NCBI GenBank assembly: GCA_964244655.1
Contig: CAXTJU010000052.1
Coordinates: 1-24,226 of the forward strand
DNA length: 24,226 bases
From: LMUY01 sp964244655
GTDB lineage: Bacteria; Pseudomonadota; Alphaproteobacteria; Acetobacterales; Acetobacteraceae
Direction: 5' to 3'
Positions 1 to 7,437 of this stretch are shown here, one piece after another. A model generated the notes under the pieces. It saw only the letters and a list, made by a program, of their open reading frames with translations. It searched no databases and was not told the origin of the DNA. Position numbers and translations under genes: made by a program. Within the stretch, counting starts at the first letter, position 1. Every line of letters starts with the position of its first letter.

Positions 1-1344
1 GGCGCCACCGGCGGCGGCATGGCGCAGGTGGCGCCGATGGCCGAGATCAACCTGCACTTTACCGGGGATTTTCATGCCATCACGGCGGCGAACAATCTGC
101 TGTCGGCCATGCTGGACAACCACATCCATTGGGGCAACACGCTCGGCATCGACACGCGCCGGGTCAGTTGGCGACGGGCGCTCGACATGAACGACCGGGC
201 GTTGCGGGACGTGGTGGTGGGACTGGGCGGACCTGGCAACGGCATGCCCAGGCAGGACGCGTTCGACATCACGGTCGCCTCCGAGGTGATGGCGGTGTTC
301 TGCCTGGCGCGCGACCTGGCGGATTTGCAGGACCGGCTCGGCCGCATGATCGCCGCGCCCGGGCGGGACGGGCCGGTGACGGCGCGGGACCTGAAAGCCG
401 ACGGCGCCATGGCGGCCCTGCTGCGAGACGCGTTGCAGCCCAACCTGGTGCAGACGCTGGAAGGCTCCCCCGCCCTGGTCCATGGCGGGCCGTTCGCCAA
501 CATCGCCCATGGCTGCAACTCCGTGATGGCGACGCGGCTTGGGCTGAAGCTGGCCGACATCGTGATCACTGAGGCCGGGTTCGGCGCCGACCTGGGCGGC
601 GAAAAGTTCCTGGACATCAAGTGCCGGGCGGCGGGGCTGCGGCCGGCCTGTTGCGTCGTGGTCGCCACGGTCCGCGCGCTTAAGATGCACGGCGGGGTCG
701 CTCGGGCCGAGCTGGCGCAGGAGGACGCCGCCGCAGTGGCGCGAGGCGGGGTCAACCTGGCCCGCCACGTCGAGAACATGGCCAAGTTCGGCGTGCCTGT
801 GGTGGTCGCGATCAACCACTTCGCCGGCGACACTGCGGCCGAGTTTGAAGCCGTCACCGGCGCCGTGCCGGGCGTGGAGGTTGTGGCCTGCTCGCACTGG
901 GCCGACGGCGCTGCCGGAGCGGAGGCGCTGGCGCATGCCGTGGTACGCCGGATCGAGGACGGAGCAGCCCACTTCCGGCTGCTCTACCCGGACGGCATGG
1001 CCCTGGCGGACAAGCTGCGCATGGTGGCGCGGGAGATCTACCGGGCGTCGGACATCGCGGTGGCGCCGTCTGCCGCTAAGCGTCTAGCAGCGTTCGAGAG
1101 CGCCGGGTTCGGCCACTTGCCTATATGCATCGCCAAGACCCAGTACAGCTTCACCACCGACCCGGCGGTGCTGGGCGCCCCGGAAAGCCATGTCCTGTCG
1201 GTCCGGGAGGTCAGGCTATCGGCCGGAGCCGGCTTCGTAGTGGCAGTCTGTGGCGACATCATGACCATGCCGGGACTGCCCCGCCATCCGGCGGCCGAGG
1301 TGATTGGCCTGGGGCTGGATGGACGAGTGAAGGGGCTGTTTTAG
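1..1344 (+). CDS. fhs: Formate--tetrahydrofolate ligase, 5'-truncated by window edge
   Basis: ATP-dependent ligation of formate to tetrahydrofolate, giving 10-formyl-THF for cytoplasmic one-carbon metabolism. The reading frame is open from base 1 (GATGGG before the first Met at 19), so the true start lies outside the window; roughly the first 110 residues, with the P-loop, of a protein usually near 557 residues are missing. Family landmarks are visible: INLHFTGDFHAITAANN just after the edge, GGPFANIAHGCNSVMAT in the first third, then TEAGFGADLGGEKF followed by the DIKCR stretch, and the usual C-terminal MPGLPRHPAAE...GLF ending. The gene ends in TAG and is uninterrupted. Downstream is a 300-base gap holding only a small opposite-strand ORF, so this is the last gene of its transcription unit. 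Identification is secure; only the 5' end is unknown. Confidence 0.97.
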   Translation, partial: GATGGGMAQVAPMAEINLHFTGDFHAITAANNLLSAMLDNHIHWGNTLGIDTRRVSWRRALDMNDRALRDVVVGLGGPGNGMPRQDAFDITVASEVMAVFCLARDLADLQDRLGRMIAAPGRDGPVTARDLKADGAMAALLRDALQPNLVQTLEGSPALVHGGPFANIAHGCNSVMATRLGLKLADIVITEAGFGADLGGEKFLDIKCRAAGLRPACCVVVATVRALKMHGGVARAELAQEDAAAVARGGVNLARHVENMAKFGVPVVVAINHFAGDTAAEFEAVTGAVPGVEVVACSHWADGAAGAEALAHAVVRRIEDGAAHFRLLYPDGMALADKLRMVAREIYRASDIAVAPSAAKRLAAFESAGFGHLPICIAKTQYSFTTDPAVLGAPESHVLSVREVRLSAGAGFVVAVCGDIMTMPGLPRHPAAEVIGLGLDGRVKGLF

Positions 1345-1381
1345 CCGGCTGCTGAAAGCATAGGGCCTGCGAGGCTGACTC

Positions 1382-1513
1382 TTAGCTGGCGGGCATCAGC
1401 AAGTCGGCCAACGCCTGGGGCAGAGGCTCCTGAACGGCCTGGTGCTTGGCCGCAAGGCTCAACCGCAGCCATTGGGCCAGCATACGGTCATCGTTGGGGC
1501 GTGTGCCTGTCAT
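1382..1513 (-). CDS. Small 43-residue protein, possibly NepR/anti-sigma-like
   Basis: An ORF of 44 codons (with stop) starts at ATG 1513 with GGAGG six bases upstream; a second ATG two codons earlier would abut that GGAGG, so 1513 fits better. The product is mostly helical by composition: MTGTRPNDDRMLAQWLRLSL at the start and QEPLPQALADLLMPAS at the end. The C-terminal pattern V-x-EP-L-P-x-x-L-x-DLL resembles the short helix motif of NepR-type and other anti-sigma factors, but the spacing is off by about one residue from what I remember of NepR, so this is only a resemblance. It follows the SGNH-like gene on the same strand after a 131-base gap containing an inverted repeat. It could also be a chance ORF; the good ribosome binding site is the main argument that it is real. 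Confidence 0.4.
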   Translation of the reverse strand: MTGTRPNDDRMLAQWLRLSLAAKHQAVQEPLPQALADLLMPAS

Positions 1514-1562
1514 GTCCATCCTCCGCAGCGCTGGATCAGCCTTCATAATTCTCAAATGCGAA

Positions 1563-1590
1563 GCTGCGATGACAGTTTCGTTATCGCAGC
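1563..1590. repeat. 8-bp perfect inverted repeat between SGNH gene and small ORF
   Basis: GCTGCGAT (1563-1570) and ATCGCAGC (1583-1590) are perfect inverted repeats around a 12-base spacer. They lie between the stop of the SGNH-like gene (1645) and the start of the 43-residue ORF (1513). No run of T follows on either strand, which argues against a strong intrinsic terminator. A regulator-binding site or an mRNA hairpin is equally possible. Confidence 0.35.
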
Positions 1591-1644
1591 GTTTAGTGTA
1601 GATTGAGAAGGACCTTACGCATCACGTCTGTGTAAGCGCCCAGT

Positions 1645-2478
1645 TCAGGGTGGCATGTGCACAGAGGCGAGCACCATCTCGGCCAGTCGCGCGCCCAAGC
1701 ACGCATGCAGCGCCTCCACCGTGCTCACGCGCTCCGCCTTTGGGGTCCGCTCAAGATCGATCTGACCCTCGCCAACCCAGTAGCGCATCAGCTCAAAACG
1801 GTGGAACAGGATCGTGTCGGGCTGGGCGGCGATCTGCTGCATGCTCTGCGTGTAGGGATCAAGGTCGGTGTTGGCATGCAGGAAGCGGCTGAACTGCGGG
1901 TCCACCAGGATCAAGTCTGCCCCGGCTTGCGTAATTGCCGCAGAGCCGTCGGCCAGCGTCTCGTAGAACGTACCGGAAGGGATGCTGCGCACGGCCTCTA
2001 CTGTACCGGTCTGCCAAATCACTAACTGGTAGGAGTGCGCGGCCACCTCGGTGCGGATGATGTCCAGCATCTCGGTCGCCAGCATCCCTCGGCCGCCCCT
2101 CACCGTGACGTTGACGGTCAGGTCCGGTACGGCAGTTTGCAACGCCTTGGCCATCTGCATCGGAAAGGCAGCGTCGGTCGGCATCAGCGCTTGCTTGGAG
2201 GGTGCTGCCGGGCCGAGGCCGAGGCCTTGGCCGGTGATCGTGCCCGGCTGCAGCGCCTCCAATGGGCTGAACACGGTGGCGGACCCGACTGTCAGCACAT
2301 TCAGCGTGCCGCCGGGCTTCAGCGCCGCCAACGCTGCCGGCAGGGGGGCGATGTTGCTGGTGATGTTGGCGGGTGCCGCGCACCGGTCCTCAGCCGTAGC
2401 CTGGCACGTCCAGCACAGCAACACGAGGCTTGTGGCAATGGCGCGGGAGCGCCACCCGGTCGTGAGAAAGGTCGTCAT
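1645..2478 (-). CDS. Secreted SGNH/GDSL-like protein with degraded catalytic motifs
   Basis: A 277-residue exported protein. I start it at ATG 2478, which overlaps the opgC stop as TGATG and implies translational coupling; a TTG one codon upstream is less likely. Residues 12-29 form a signal peptide ending ATA|ED. The body has the SGNH layout seen in alphaproteobacterial members: VLTVGSATVF at 61-70 (block I), RGGRG at 127-131 (block II), LVIWQTGT at 152-159 (block III), DLILVDPQF at 189-197, LFHRFELMRYW at 224-234 and ACLG at 259-262. The active-site residues look lost: the nucleophile Ser of GSS is Ala67, the block III Asn after GT is Val160, and the D-x-x-H near the end reads E-R-V-S (249-252). 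It is probably a periplasmic glucan-binding or accessory partner of OpgC rather than a hydrolase. Fold assignment is by eye. Confidence 0.75.
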   Translation of the reverse strand: MTTFLTTGWRSRAIATSLVLLCWTCQATAEDRCAAPANITSNIAPLPAALAALKPGGTLNVLTVGSATVFSPLEALQPGTITGQGLGLGPAAPSKQALMPTDAAFPMQMAKALQTAVPDLTVNVTVRGGRGMLATEMLDIIRTEVAAHSYQLVIWQTGTVEAVRSIPSGTFYETLADGSAAITQAGADLILVDPQFSRFLHANTDLDPYTQSMQQIAAQPDTILFHRFELMRYWVGEGQIDLERTPKAERVSTVEALHACLGARLAEMVLASVHMPP

Positions 2479-3611
2479 CAAGATGTCACACCCTTAGGTA
2501 GCCGTTGCGGGCTCGGCCGGCCTTTTTCTTTGTAATACGCCGCGAGCGCCCCCACGCCCACCAGCAACAGAGCGCCCGCCACGTTGACCACGACCTGCGT
2601 CCACCACCCATCGGTCTCCTCCATCAGGAGGCGGCCGAGAAAGGCCAGGAAGATCCCGGCGCAGAACACCGGCAGGGAATGCTGGCCGCACAGCACGAAC
2701 GGCGATACCCAGCGCGAAGATATCCAGCGCGCGTGAGCGGGAACCAGGCGGGACACAAGCCAGGCCAGAGCAAGAATTGAGATCAACCGGAATGGATGCA
2801 GCCCTTCCTTGTCCACCGAAAGCAGCGCGTGCGCCACGCGGGCCGGCAGATGGATGGTGACCTCGGGATGTACCCAAACTACCCATTGCATGAGGAGGCC
2901 GAACAGCGCCGCCGCACCCGCCACGACATCCACCGCGACCCTGACGGTGCGGCTCGGCACATCGGCGGGGGCATAGGCCATGATTGCGCCAAGCACGAAG
3001 AGCAGCTGCCACGTCAATGGGTTGAAATACCAGCCGCTACCTGTGACAGAGGGAAGGTTAAGTCCCGCCAGCCGAGCTGTGGCATAGAGCGCGAAGGACA
3101 GGCCGGCCAGCACCATCGGCCAGCGCAGCAGCGGCATCACGGCGGCGAACAGCAGCAGCAGAACCACGTACATCGGCAAGATGTCGAGGTAGGCTGGCTG
3201 GAAATACAAAACCAGCGCATCCAGCATCGCGCGGTAGGGTTCCTCGCCCAATACGTCCAAGTGAATCTCATCGAGGTAGTCCGCCCGGTCCAGCAGGGTT
3301 GCGGAGTAGGACACCTGGGCGGCGAACACGACGAACAGGAAGATGTGCGCGATGTAGAGGGTCCAGGCGCGCTTGAGCGCGTCGGCCGCCGAATACACCC
3401 AGCCGTTACGGTCCATGGAGCGGCCATAGGCAAGCCCAGCGCCATAGCCTGCCAGCAACACGAACACCTCGGCCGAGTCGCAGATGGCGAAGTTGCGCAG
3501 GCTGGCCTGGTTCATCCAGTCGCCTGGAATGTGGTCGGTGAAAATCCACCACAGGGCCAGTCCGCGAAAGAAGTCCACTCGCGAGTCGCGGCCGGCCCGT
3601 ACAAGCTTCAT
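2478..3611 (-). CDS. opgC: OpgC-type membrane acyltransferase (glucan succinylation)
   Basis: A 377-residue polytopic inner-membrane protein of the OpgC family, which transfers succinyl groups to osmoregulated periplasmic glucans. The diagnostic N-terminal motif is present: D-x-x-RGLAL followed by DHIPGDW (about residues 13-32), then the AEVFVLLAGYGAGLAYG segment. About ten hydrophobic segments run through the rest, including the LYIAHIFLF and MYVVLLLLFAAVMPLL helices and a conserved GSGWYFNPLTWQLLF stretch; the tail after the last helix is basic (KEKGRPSPQRLPK). ATG 3611 is preceded by AAGAGG at good spacing. It lies 89 bases after flhG and overlaps the SGNH-like gene, so the two products are very likely made together and work on the same periplasmic glucan. 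Family assignment is firm; the exact acyl group is inferred from the family. Confidence 0.9.
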   Translation of the reverse strand: MKLVRAGRDSRVDFFRGLALWWIFTDHIPGDWMNQASLRNFAICDSAEVFVLLAGYGAGLAYGRSMDRNGWVYSAADALKRAWTLYIAHIFLFVVFAAQVSYSATLLDRADYLDEIHLDVLGEEPYRAMLDALVLYFQPAYLDILPMYVVLLLLFAAVMPLLRWPMVLAGLSFALYATARLAGLNLPSVTGSGWYFNPLTWQLLFVLGAIMAYAPADVPSRTVRVAVDVVAGAAALFGLLMQWVVWVHPEVTIHLPARVAHALLSVDKEGLHPFRLISILALAWLVSRLVPAHARWISSRWVSPFVLCGQHSLPVFCAGIFLAFLGRLLMEETDGWWTQVVVNVAGALLLVGVGALAAYYKEKGRPSPQRLPKGVTS

Positions 3612-3700
3612 GCGGCCCTCTTCTCGCCGAGCGCACGCCCCGGGCGCGTCGGCGGCAGATAAGGCCCGCTGGACCTCTGGCGCAAGCGACGCCAGGCCAT

Positions 3701-4480
3701 TTAGCTGAGCAAGCCGGCTGCAAGCGCCTCCACGTCCTGCACTGCCGGCGTGTTTGGGTGGCGCACTTGGGTGAGCGTCTGGCGGCGGATTGCGTCGCGT
3801 ACGTGATCGTCCCGCCGGATAATGCCGGCCAGCGGCGCCTCGCGGCCAAGGAAGGTGGCACTGGCGCGCGCCAGGGTCGCGTAGGTCTTGCGCCCGGCGG
3901 CAGCGCTGCTGGCTTGGTTGACCACCAGCCGCACGTCCCCGCCCGGTTTGTCAGCGGCGGCCAGCTTGAGCACCGCGTAGGCGTCCGTCAGGCTGGTCGG
4001 CTCCTCTGTCGCCACTACCAGCAGGGTGTGGGAGGCGGCGGCCATGCGGCGCACGGCATGGTCCAGCCCGGCGCTCAGGTCGAGCACGACCTCATCGACG
4101 GACGGCTCGGCCGCAAGCGCTGCCAGCAGCCGGTCCAGCACGGCCGGCTCCATGGCGGAAAGCGCCCCGGAGCCGGAGCGGCCGGCGAGCACGCTGAAGC
4201 CGCCCGGAGGATACGCCGTGGCGCTGTTCGCCAGGCTGCGGCGCCCGGCGATCACCGCTGCCAAGTCGTGTTCGGGCATCAGCCCGAGCTGGATGTCCAC
4301 GTTGGCCAGCCCGAGGTCGCCGTCGAACAGCAGCACGCTGCGGCCAGCCTGCACCAGGGCGCGGGCAAGGGTGGCGGACAGCCAGGTTTTGCCGACACCG
4401 CCCTTGCCCGAGGCGACGGCAATCAGCCGGGGGCGGGGCGAGGCCAGGGAGGGCGCGAAGGAGGACAATGAGGTGCTCAT
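3701..4480 (-). CDS. flhG: FlhG/MinD-like ATPase controlling flagellar number
   Basis: A 259-residue P-loop ATPase of the MinD/ParA group. The deviant Walker A motif SGKGGVGKT ends at residue 32, followed by the FlhG-type DGDLGLANVDIQLGL at 53-67. The region VDEVVLDLSAGLDHAVRRM supplies the second acidic motif. FlhG proteins partner with FlhF and set the number and place of flagella at the pole, cycling on and off the membrane with ATP. Its ATG overlaps the flhF stop by four bases (ATGA), a typical flhF-flhG arrangement that supports the name over a generic chromosome-partitioning ParA. A C-terminal amphipathic membrane-targeting helix is not obvious by eye. No other flagellar gene is in the window. 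Confidence 0.88.
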   Translation of the reverse strand: MSTSLSSFAPSLASPRPRLIAVASGKGGVGKTWLSATLARALVQAGRSVLLFDGDLGLANVDIQLGLMPEHDLAAVIAGRRSLANSATAYPPGGFSVLAGRSGSGALSAMEPAVLDRLLAALAAEPSVDEVVLDLSAGLDHAVRRMAAASHTLLVVATEEPTSLTDAYAVLKLAAADKPGGDVRLVVNQASSAAAGRKTYATLARASATFLGREAPLAGIIRRDDHVRDAIRRQTLTQVRHPNTPAVQDVEALAAGLLS

Positions 4481-5382
4481 GAATGGGACTCCGCGGGCGC
4501 TGACGGCGGCCCGGTGCGGCTCAGGCGCTCGGCCAGCAGCGCGGGAGTGAGCGCCAGCAAGCCGTCCGCCGCACCAGGCCCGATGCCAGCCTCGGTCACA
4601 ATGAGCTGGCCGGCCTCGGCCGCCGCCAGCAAGCCGCCCAAACGGCGGGCAAGGTCCAGCCGGGTGCCGATCAGCAGAGTGGCGCCGGCCGCGGCGAAAG
4701 CGGCGCCGAGATCGGCCGACTCCGCCGGGTCGAGTCCGGCGGGCAGCACCAGCGCGACGTCCGCCTCCGCCGTGGCGGTCAGGCTGGCCAGCTCGTCCCG
4801 CTGGCTGGGATCGAACGGGTCGGTGCCCGGAGCATCGATCAGCACGGCGGCGCCGGGCTGGCGCCGGGTCAAGGCGCGGGCCAGCATTGCGGGATGGCTT
4901 GCCACGATCAACGTCAACCCCAGAAGGCGGGTGAACGCGGCCAGCTGCTCCGTCGCGCCAGCGCGACGGCCGTCCGTGGTGATGATCAGCGGCGCTGCGC
5001 CTGCCATCACCAGCCGCGTCGCGAGCCGCGCCACCGTCAGCGTTTTGCCCGCACCCGGCGGGCCAGCGAACAGCAGGGGGCTGGGCTCCTGCCGCTCCAG
5101 CCCAAGGCCGCCGAAACGCAGCCGACGGGCGAGCGCCTGATCCAGCAGCCCTGTGGCGAGTTGCGCAGCCAGGGACGCGGGCACGCCATGCCAGGCCAGC
5201 ATGCGCTCCCGCTCTGGGGGGGCGAGCGGCGGCGGCCCATCATCGTGGTCCAGCGCCGCCGTGATCTCCACGCCGTCCGCGACCCGGCGCGTGGCCAGGA
5301 TCAATGCGTCCGACCCAAGTTCGGCCCGAACCTGCGCCATGGCCTCTGTGACGCCAAGCGCCCGGTACAGCTTCAACCGCAT
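4477..5382 (-). CDS. flhF: FlhF, SRP-type GTPase for flagellar placement (short form)
   Basis: A 301-residue GTPase of the SRP/FtsY/FlhF class. Visible motifs: N-terminal MRLKLYRALGVTEAMAQVRAELG-type start as in FlhF B domains, G1 GPPGAGKT at 107-114, the DGRRAGATEQL segment at 137-147 (in place of the usual DTYRxGAxEQL), G3 DAPGTDPF at 183-190 (FlhF-type rather than the DTAGR of Ffh/FtsY), and G4 TRLD at 240-243. FlhF recruits early flagellar basal-body parts to the pole and works with FlhG. It is much shorter than gamma-proteobacterial FlhF, with a reduced N-terminal region of roughly 100 residues. It starts 57 bases from a divergent HAD gene, so its promoter must lie in that small gap; flagellar structural genes are absent nearby. 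Confidence 0.88.
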   Translation of the reverse strand: MRLKLYRALGVTEAMAQVRAELGSDALILATRRVADGVEITAALDHDDGPPPLAPPERERMLAWHGVPASLAAQLATGLLDQALARRLRFGGLGLERQEPSPLLFAGPPGAGKTLTVARLATRLVMAGAAPLIITTDGRRAGATEQLAAFTRLLGLTLIVASHPAMLARALTRRQPGAAVLIDAPGTDPFDPSQRDELASLTATAEADVALVLPAGLDPAESADLGAAFAAAGATLLIGTRLDLARRLGGLLAAAEAGQLIVTEAGIGPGAADGLLALTPALLAERLSRTGPPSAPAESHS

Positions 5383-5388
5383 GCCAAG

Positions 5389-5398
5389 GTGTTAACAC
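5389..5398. promoter_or_regulatory. GTGTTAACAC palindrome in the flhF/HAD divergent gap
   Basis: A perfect 10-base palindrome sits 7 bases upstream of the flhF start codon within the 57-base divergent gap. Its position could let a dimeric regulator block flhF initiation. It is short enough to occur by chance, and I can name no protein that binds it. Confidence 0.2.
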
Positions 5399-5439
5399 GC
5401 GAAGGTTGCCGGAATGTTGAGATCGGCTAGAACCGCGCG

Positions 5440-6144
5440 ATGACCTCCCTGCGCGCCATCCTGTTCGACACGTTCGGCACCGTCGTGGACTGGCGTTCCA
5501 GCCTGATCGCCGAGCTGGCCGCATTCGGTGAGGCGCGGGAGATCGCGACGGACTGGGCGGCGCTGGTCGATGCCTGGCGCGGCGCCTACAAACCTTCCAT
5601 GGACCGGGTGCGCCGGGGCGAGCTGCCTTGGACCAAGCTTGACGACCTGCACCACCAGTCGCTCGACGCGCTGCTGCAGGAGAGCGGCATCACCGGGCTG
5701 AGCGAGGCGGACCGGTGGCAGCTCACCATGGCTTGGCACCGGCTGCACGCCTGGCCGGACGCGGTGGAGGGCATGGTGCGGCTGCACCGCCGCTACATCA
5801 CGGCGCCGCTCTCGAACGGGAACGTGTCGCTGCTGGTTGATCTGGCGCGGTTCAACGGCCTGCCGTGGGACATGATCTTCGGCGCCGACACCTCGGGCCA
5901 CTATAAGCCAGACCCAGAAACCTACCTCGGCGCCTGCCGCATGCTGTCCCTGGCACCGGCCGAGGTGATGCTGTGCGCGGCCCACAACGATGACCTGCAA
6001 GCGGCACAGCGCCACGGGTTGCGGACCGCCTTCGTGGCCCGCCCAACCGAGTACGGGCCGCACCAGGACAAGGACTTCGCGGCGACTGGGGCGTGGGACT
6101 ACGTGGCGAACGGGATCGACGAACTGGCGGAGCGGCTCGCCTAG
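5440..6144 (+). CDS. HAD-family hydrolase, haloacid dehalogenase type II
   Basis: A 234-residue cytoplasmic HAD-superfamily hydrolase resembling L-2-haloacid dehalogenases, which replace halogen by hydroxyl through an aspartyl-ester intermediate. Motif I FDTFGTVVDW places the nucleophile at Asp10, with Thr and Phe (not Asp) after it, as in the type II dehalogenase branch rather than phosphatases. Motif II is PLSNGN (Ser125, Asn126), motif III Lys156 in HYKPDPETY, and motif IV AAHNDDLQAA with Asp184/Asp185. Length matches the family (about 220-235). It is transcribed alone, divergent from flhF and convergent with the thiolase gene (30 bases between stops). Substrate is uncertain; many relatives of this branch have not been tested on haloacids. 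Confidence 0.85.
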   Translation: MTSLRAILFDTFGTVVDWRSSLIAELAAFGEAREIATDWAALVDAWRGAYKPSMDRVRRGELPWTKLDDLHHQSLDALLQESGITGLSEADRWQLTMAWHRLHAWPDAVEGMVRLHRRYITAPLSNGNVSLLVDLARFNGLPWDMIFGADTSGHYKPDPETYLGACRMLSLAPAEVMLCAAHNDDLQAAQRHGLRTAFVARPTEYGPHQDKDFAATGAWDYVANGIDELAERLA

Positions 6145-6174
6145 CAGGCTGCGCAGAGCCAGCCAGGCCGGCGG

Positions 6175-7374
6175 TCAAACCCGCTCGATCAGCGCCGCGA
6201 TGCCCTGGCCCACCCCGATGCACATTGTCGCCACCGCCAACCGCTGCCCGCGCTGCTCCAGCGCGTTCACCGCCGTCAGCGCCAGGCGCGCGCCGGACAT
6301 GCCAAGCGGGTGGCCGAGGGCGATGGCGCCGCCGTGCGGATTGACCGCCTCGGCATCGTCCGGCAGGCCCAGCCGCCGCATCACCGCCAAGCCCTGCGCC
6401 GCGAACGCCTCATTCAGCTCGATCAGGTCGATGTCCGCCAGGGTTAGCCCGGTGCGCTCCAGCAGCTTGCGGGTGGCTGGCTCCGGCCCCATGCCCATGA
6501 TCCGCGGCGGCACCCCGGCTGTTGCCAGGGCCACCACGCGTGCCCGTGGCGTAAGGCCGTGACGCCGGGCGGCGGCCTCAGTGGCGAGAATCAGCGCCGC
6601 AGCGCCGTCGTTTACGCCGGACGCGTTGCCGGCCGTGACGCTGCCGCCCTCGCGGAACGGCGCCTTCAGCTTGGCCAACGCGTCCAGGCTGGTCTCGCGC
6701 GGATGCTCGTCGCGGTCCACCACGACTTCGCCCTTGCGGGTGCGGACCGTAACGGCCGTGATCTCACGCGCAAAGAACCCGGCGGCCTGCGCGGCGGCGG
6801 CCCGCTGCTGGCTGCGCAGGGCGAAGCCGTCCTGGTCGGCACGGCTGACCTGGAAATCACCTGCCACGTTCTCCGCCGTTTCCGGCATGGACTCGACGCC
6901 GTACTGCGCCTTCAGTAGCGGATTGACAAAGCGCCAGCCGATGGTGGTGTCGTGGACCTCGGCTGCGCGGCTGAACGCCTCCGCCGCCTTGCCCTGAACA
7001 AATGGCGCGCGGGTCATGCTCTCCACTCCGCCGGCGACGACCAGCTCGGCATCGCCCGAGCGGATGGCGCGCGCGGCGGTCCCCACGGCGTCCAGCCCGG
7101 AGCCGCACAGCCGGTTGATGGTGGCGGCCGGCACGCTGGCCGGCAGCCCGGCTAGCAGCAGCGCCATACGGCCGACGTTGCGATTGTCCTCGCCCGCTTG
7201 GTTGGCGCAGCCGTAGTACAGGTCGTCCACAGCGCCCCAGTCCACGCCGGGGTTGCGATCCACGAGGGCCCGCAACGGAATGGCGCCGAGATCATCGGCC
7301 CGGATATCCTTCAAGGCTCCGGCGTAGCGGCCGATCGGCGTGCGCACCGCGTCGCAGATGAAGGCTTCCGGCAT
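6175..7374 (-). CDS. pcaF: 3-oxoadipyl-CoA thiolase (acetyl-CoA acyltransferase)
   Basis: A 399-residue thiolase that cleaves 3-oxoadipyl-CoA with CoA to succinyl-CoA and acetyl-CoA, the last step of the beta-ketoadipate pathway (PcaF) or of phenylacetate degradation (PaaJ). The DDLYYGCANQAGEDNRNVGR block and the INRLCGSGLDA nucleophile site (Cys90) are strongly typical of PcaF/PaaJ. The catalytic His355 is in NPHGGAIALGHPLG, and the second Cys385 is in CIGVGQG. Length matches the family. It is flanked by a convergent HAD gene and by the cytochrome c gene 64 bases upstream, so no other aromatic-degradation gene accompanies it here and the choice between pcaF and paaJ cannot be made from context. 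A generic acetyl-CoA acetyltransferase is the less likely alternative. Confidence 0.9.
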   Translation of the reverse strand: MPEAFICDAVRTPIGRYAGALKDIRADDLGAIPLRALVDRNPGVDWGAVDDLYYGCANQAGEDNRNVGRMALLLAGLPASVPAATINRLCGSGLDAVGTAARAIRSGDAELVVAGGVESMTRAPFVQGKAAEAFSRAAEVHDTTIGWRFVNPLLKAQYGVESMPETAENVAGDFQVSRADQDGFALRSQQRAAAAQAAGFFAREITAVTVRTRKGEVVVDRDEHPRETSLDALAKLKAPFREGGSVTAGNASGVNDGAAALILATEAAARRHGLTPRARVVALATAGVPPRIMGMGPEPATRKLLERTGLTLADIDLIELNEAFAAQGLAVMRRLGLPDDAEAVNPHGGAIALGHPLGMSGARLALTAVNALEQRGQRLAVATMCIGVGQGIAALIERV

Positions 7375-7437
7375 GGCCGCGCTCCTTCTTGGGGCACCCG
7401 CCGCGCCGTTACCCGGCGCGGCGGCAGGCCCAATCGT

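Noticed and set aside
6145..6174. GGCTG...CAGCC hairpin between the convergent HAD and thiolase genes, considered as terminator
   Set aside because: Only five pairs and no T run on either strand.
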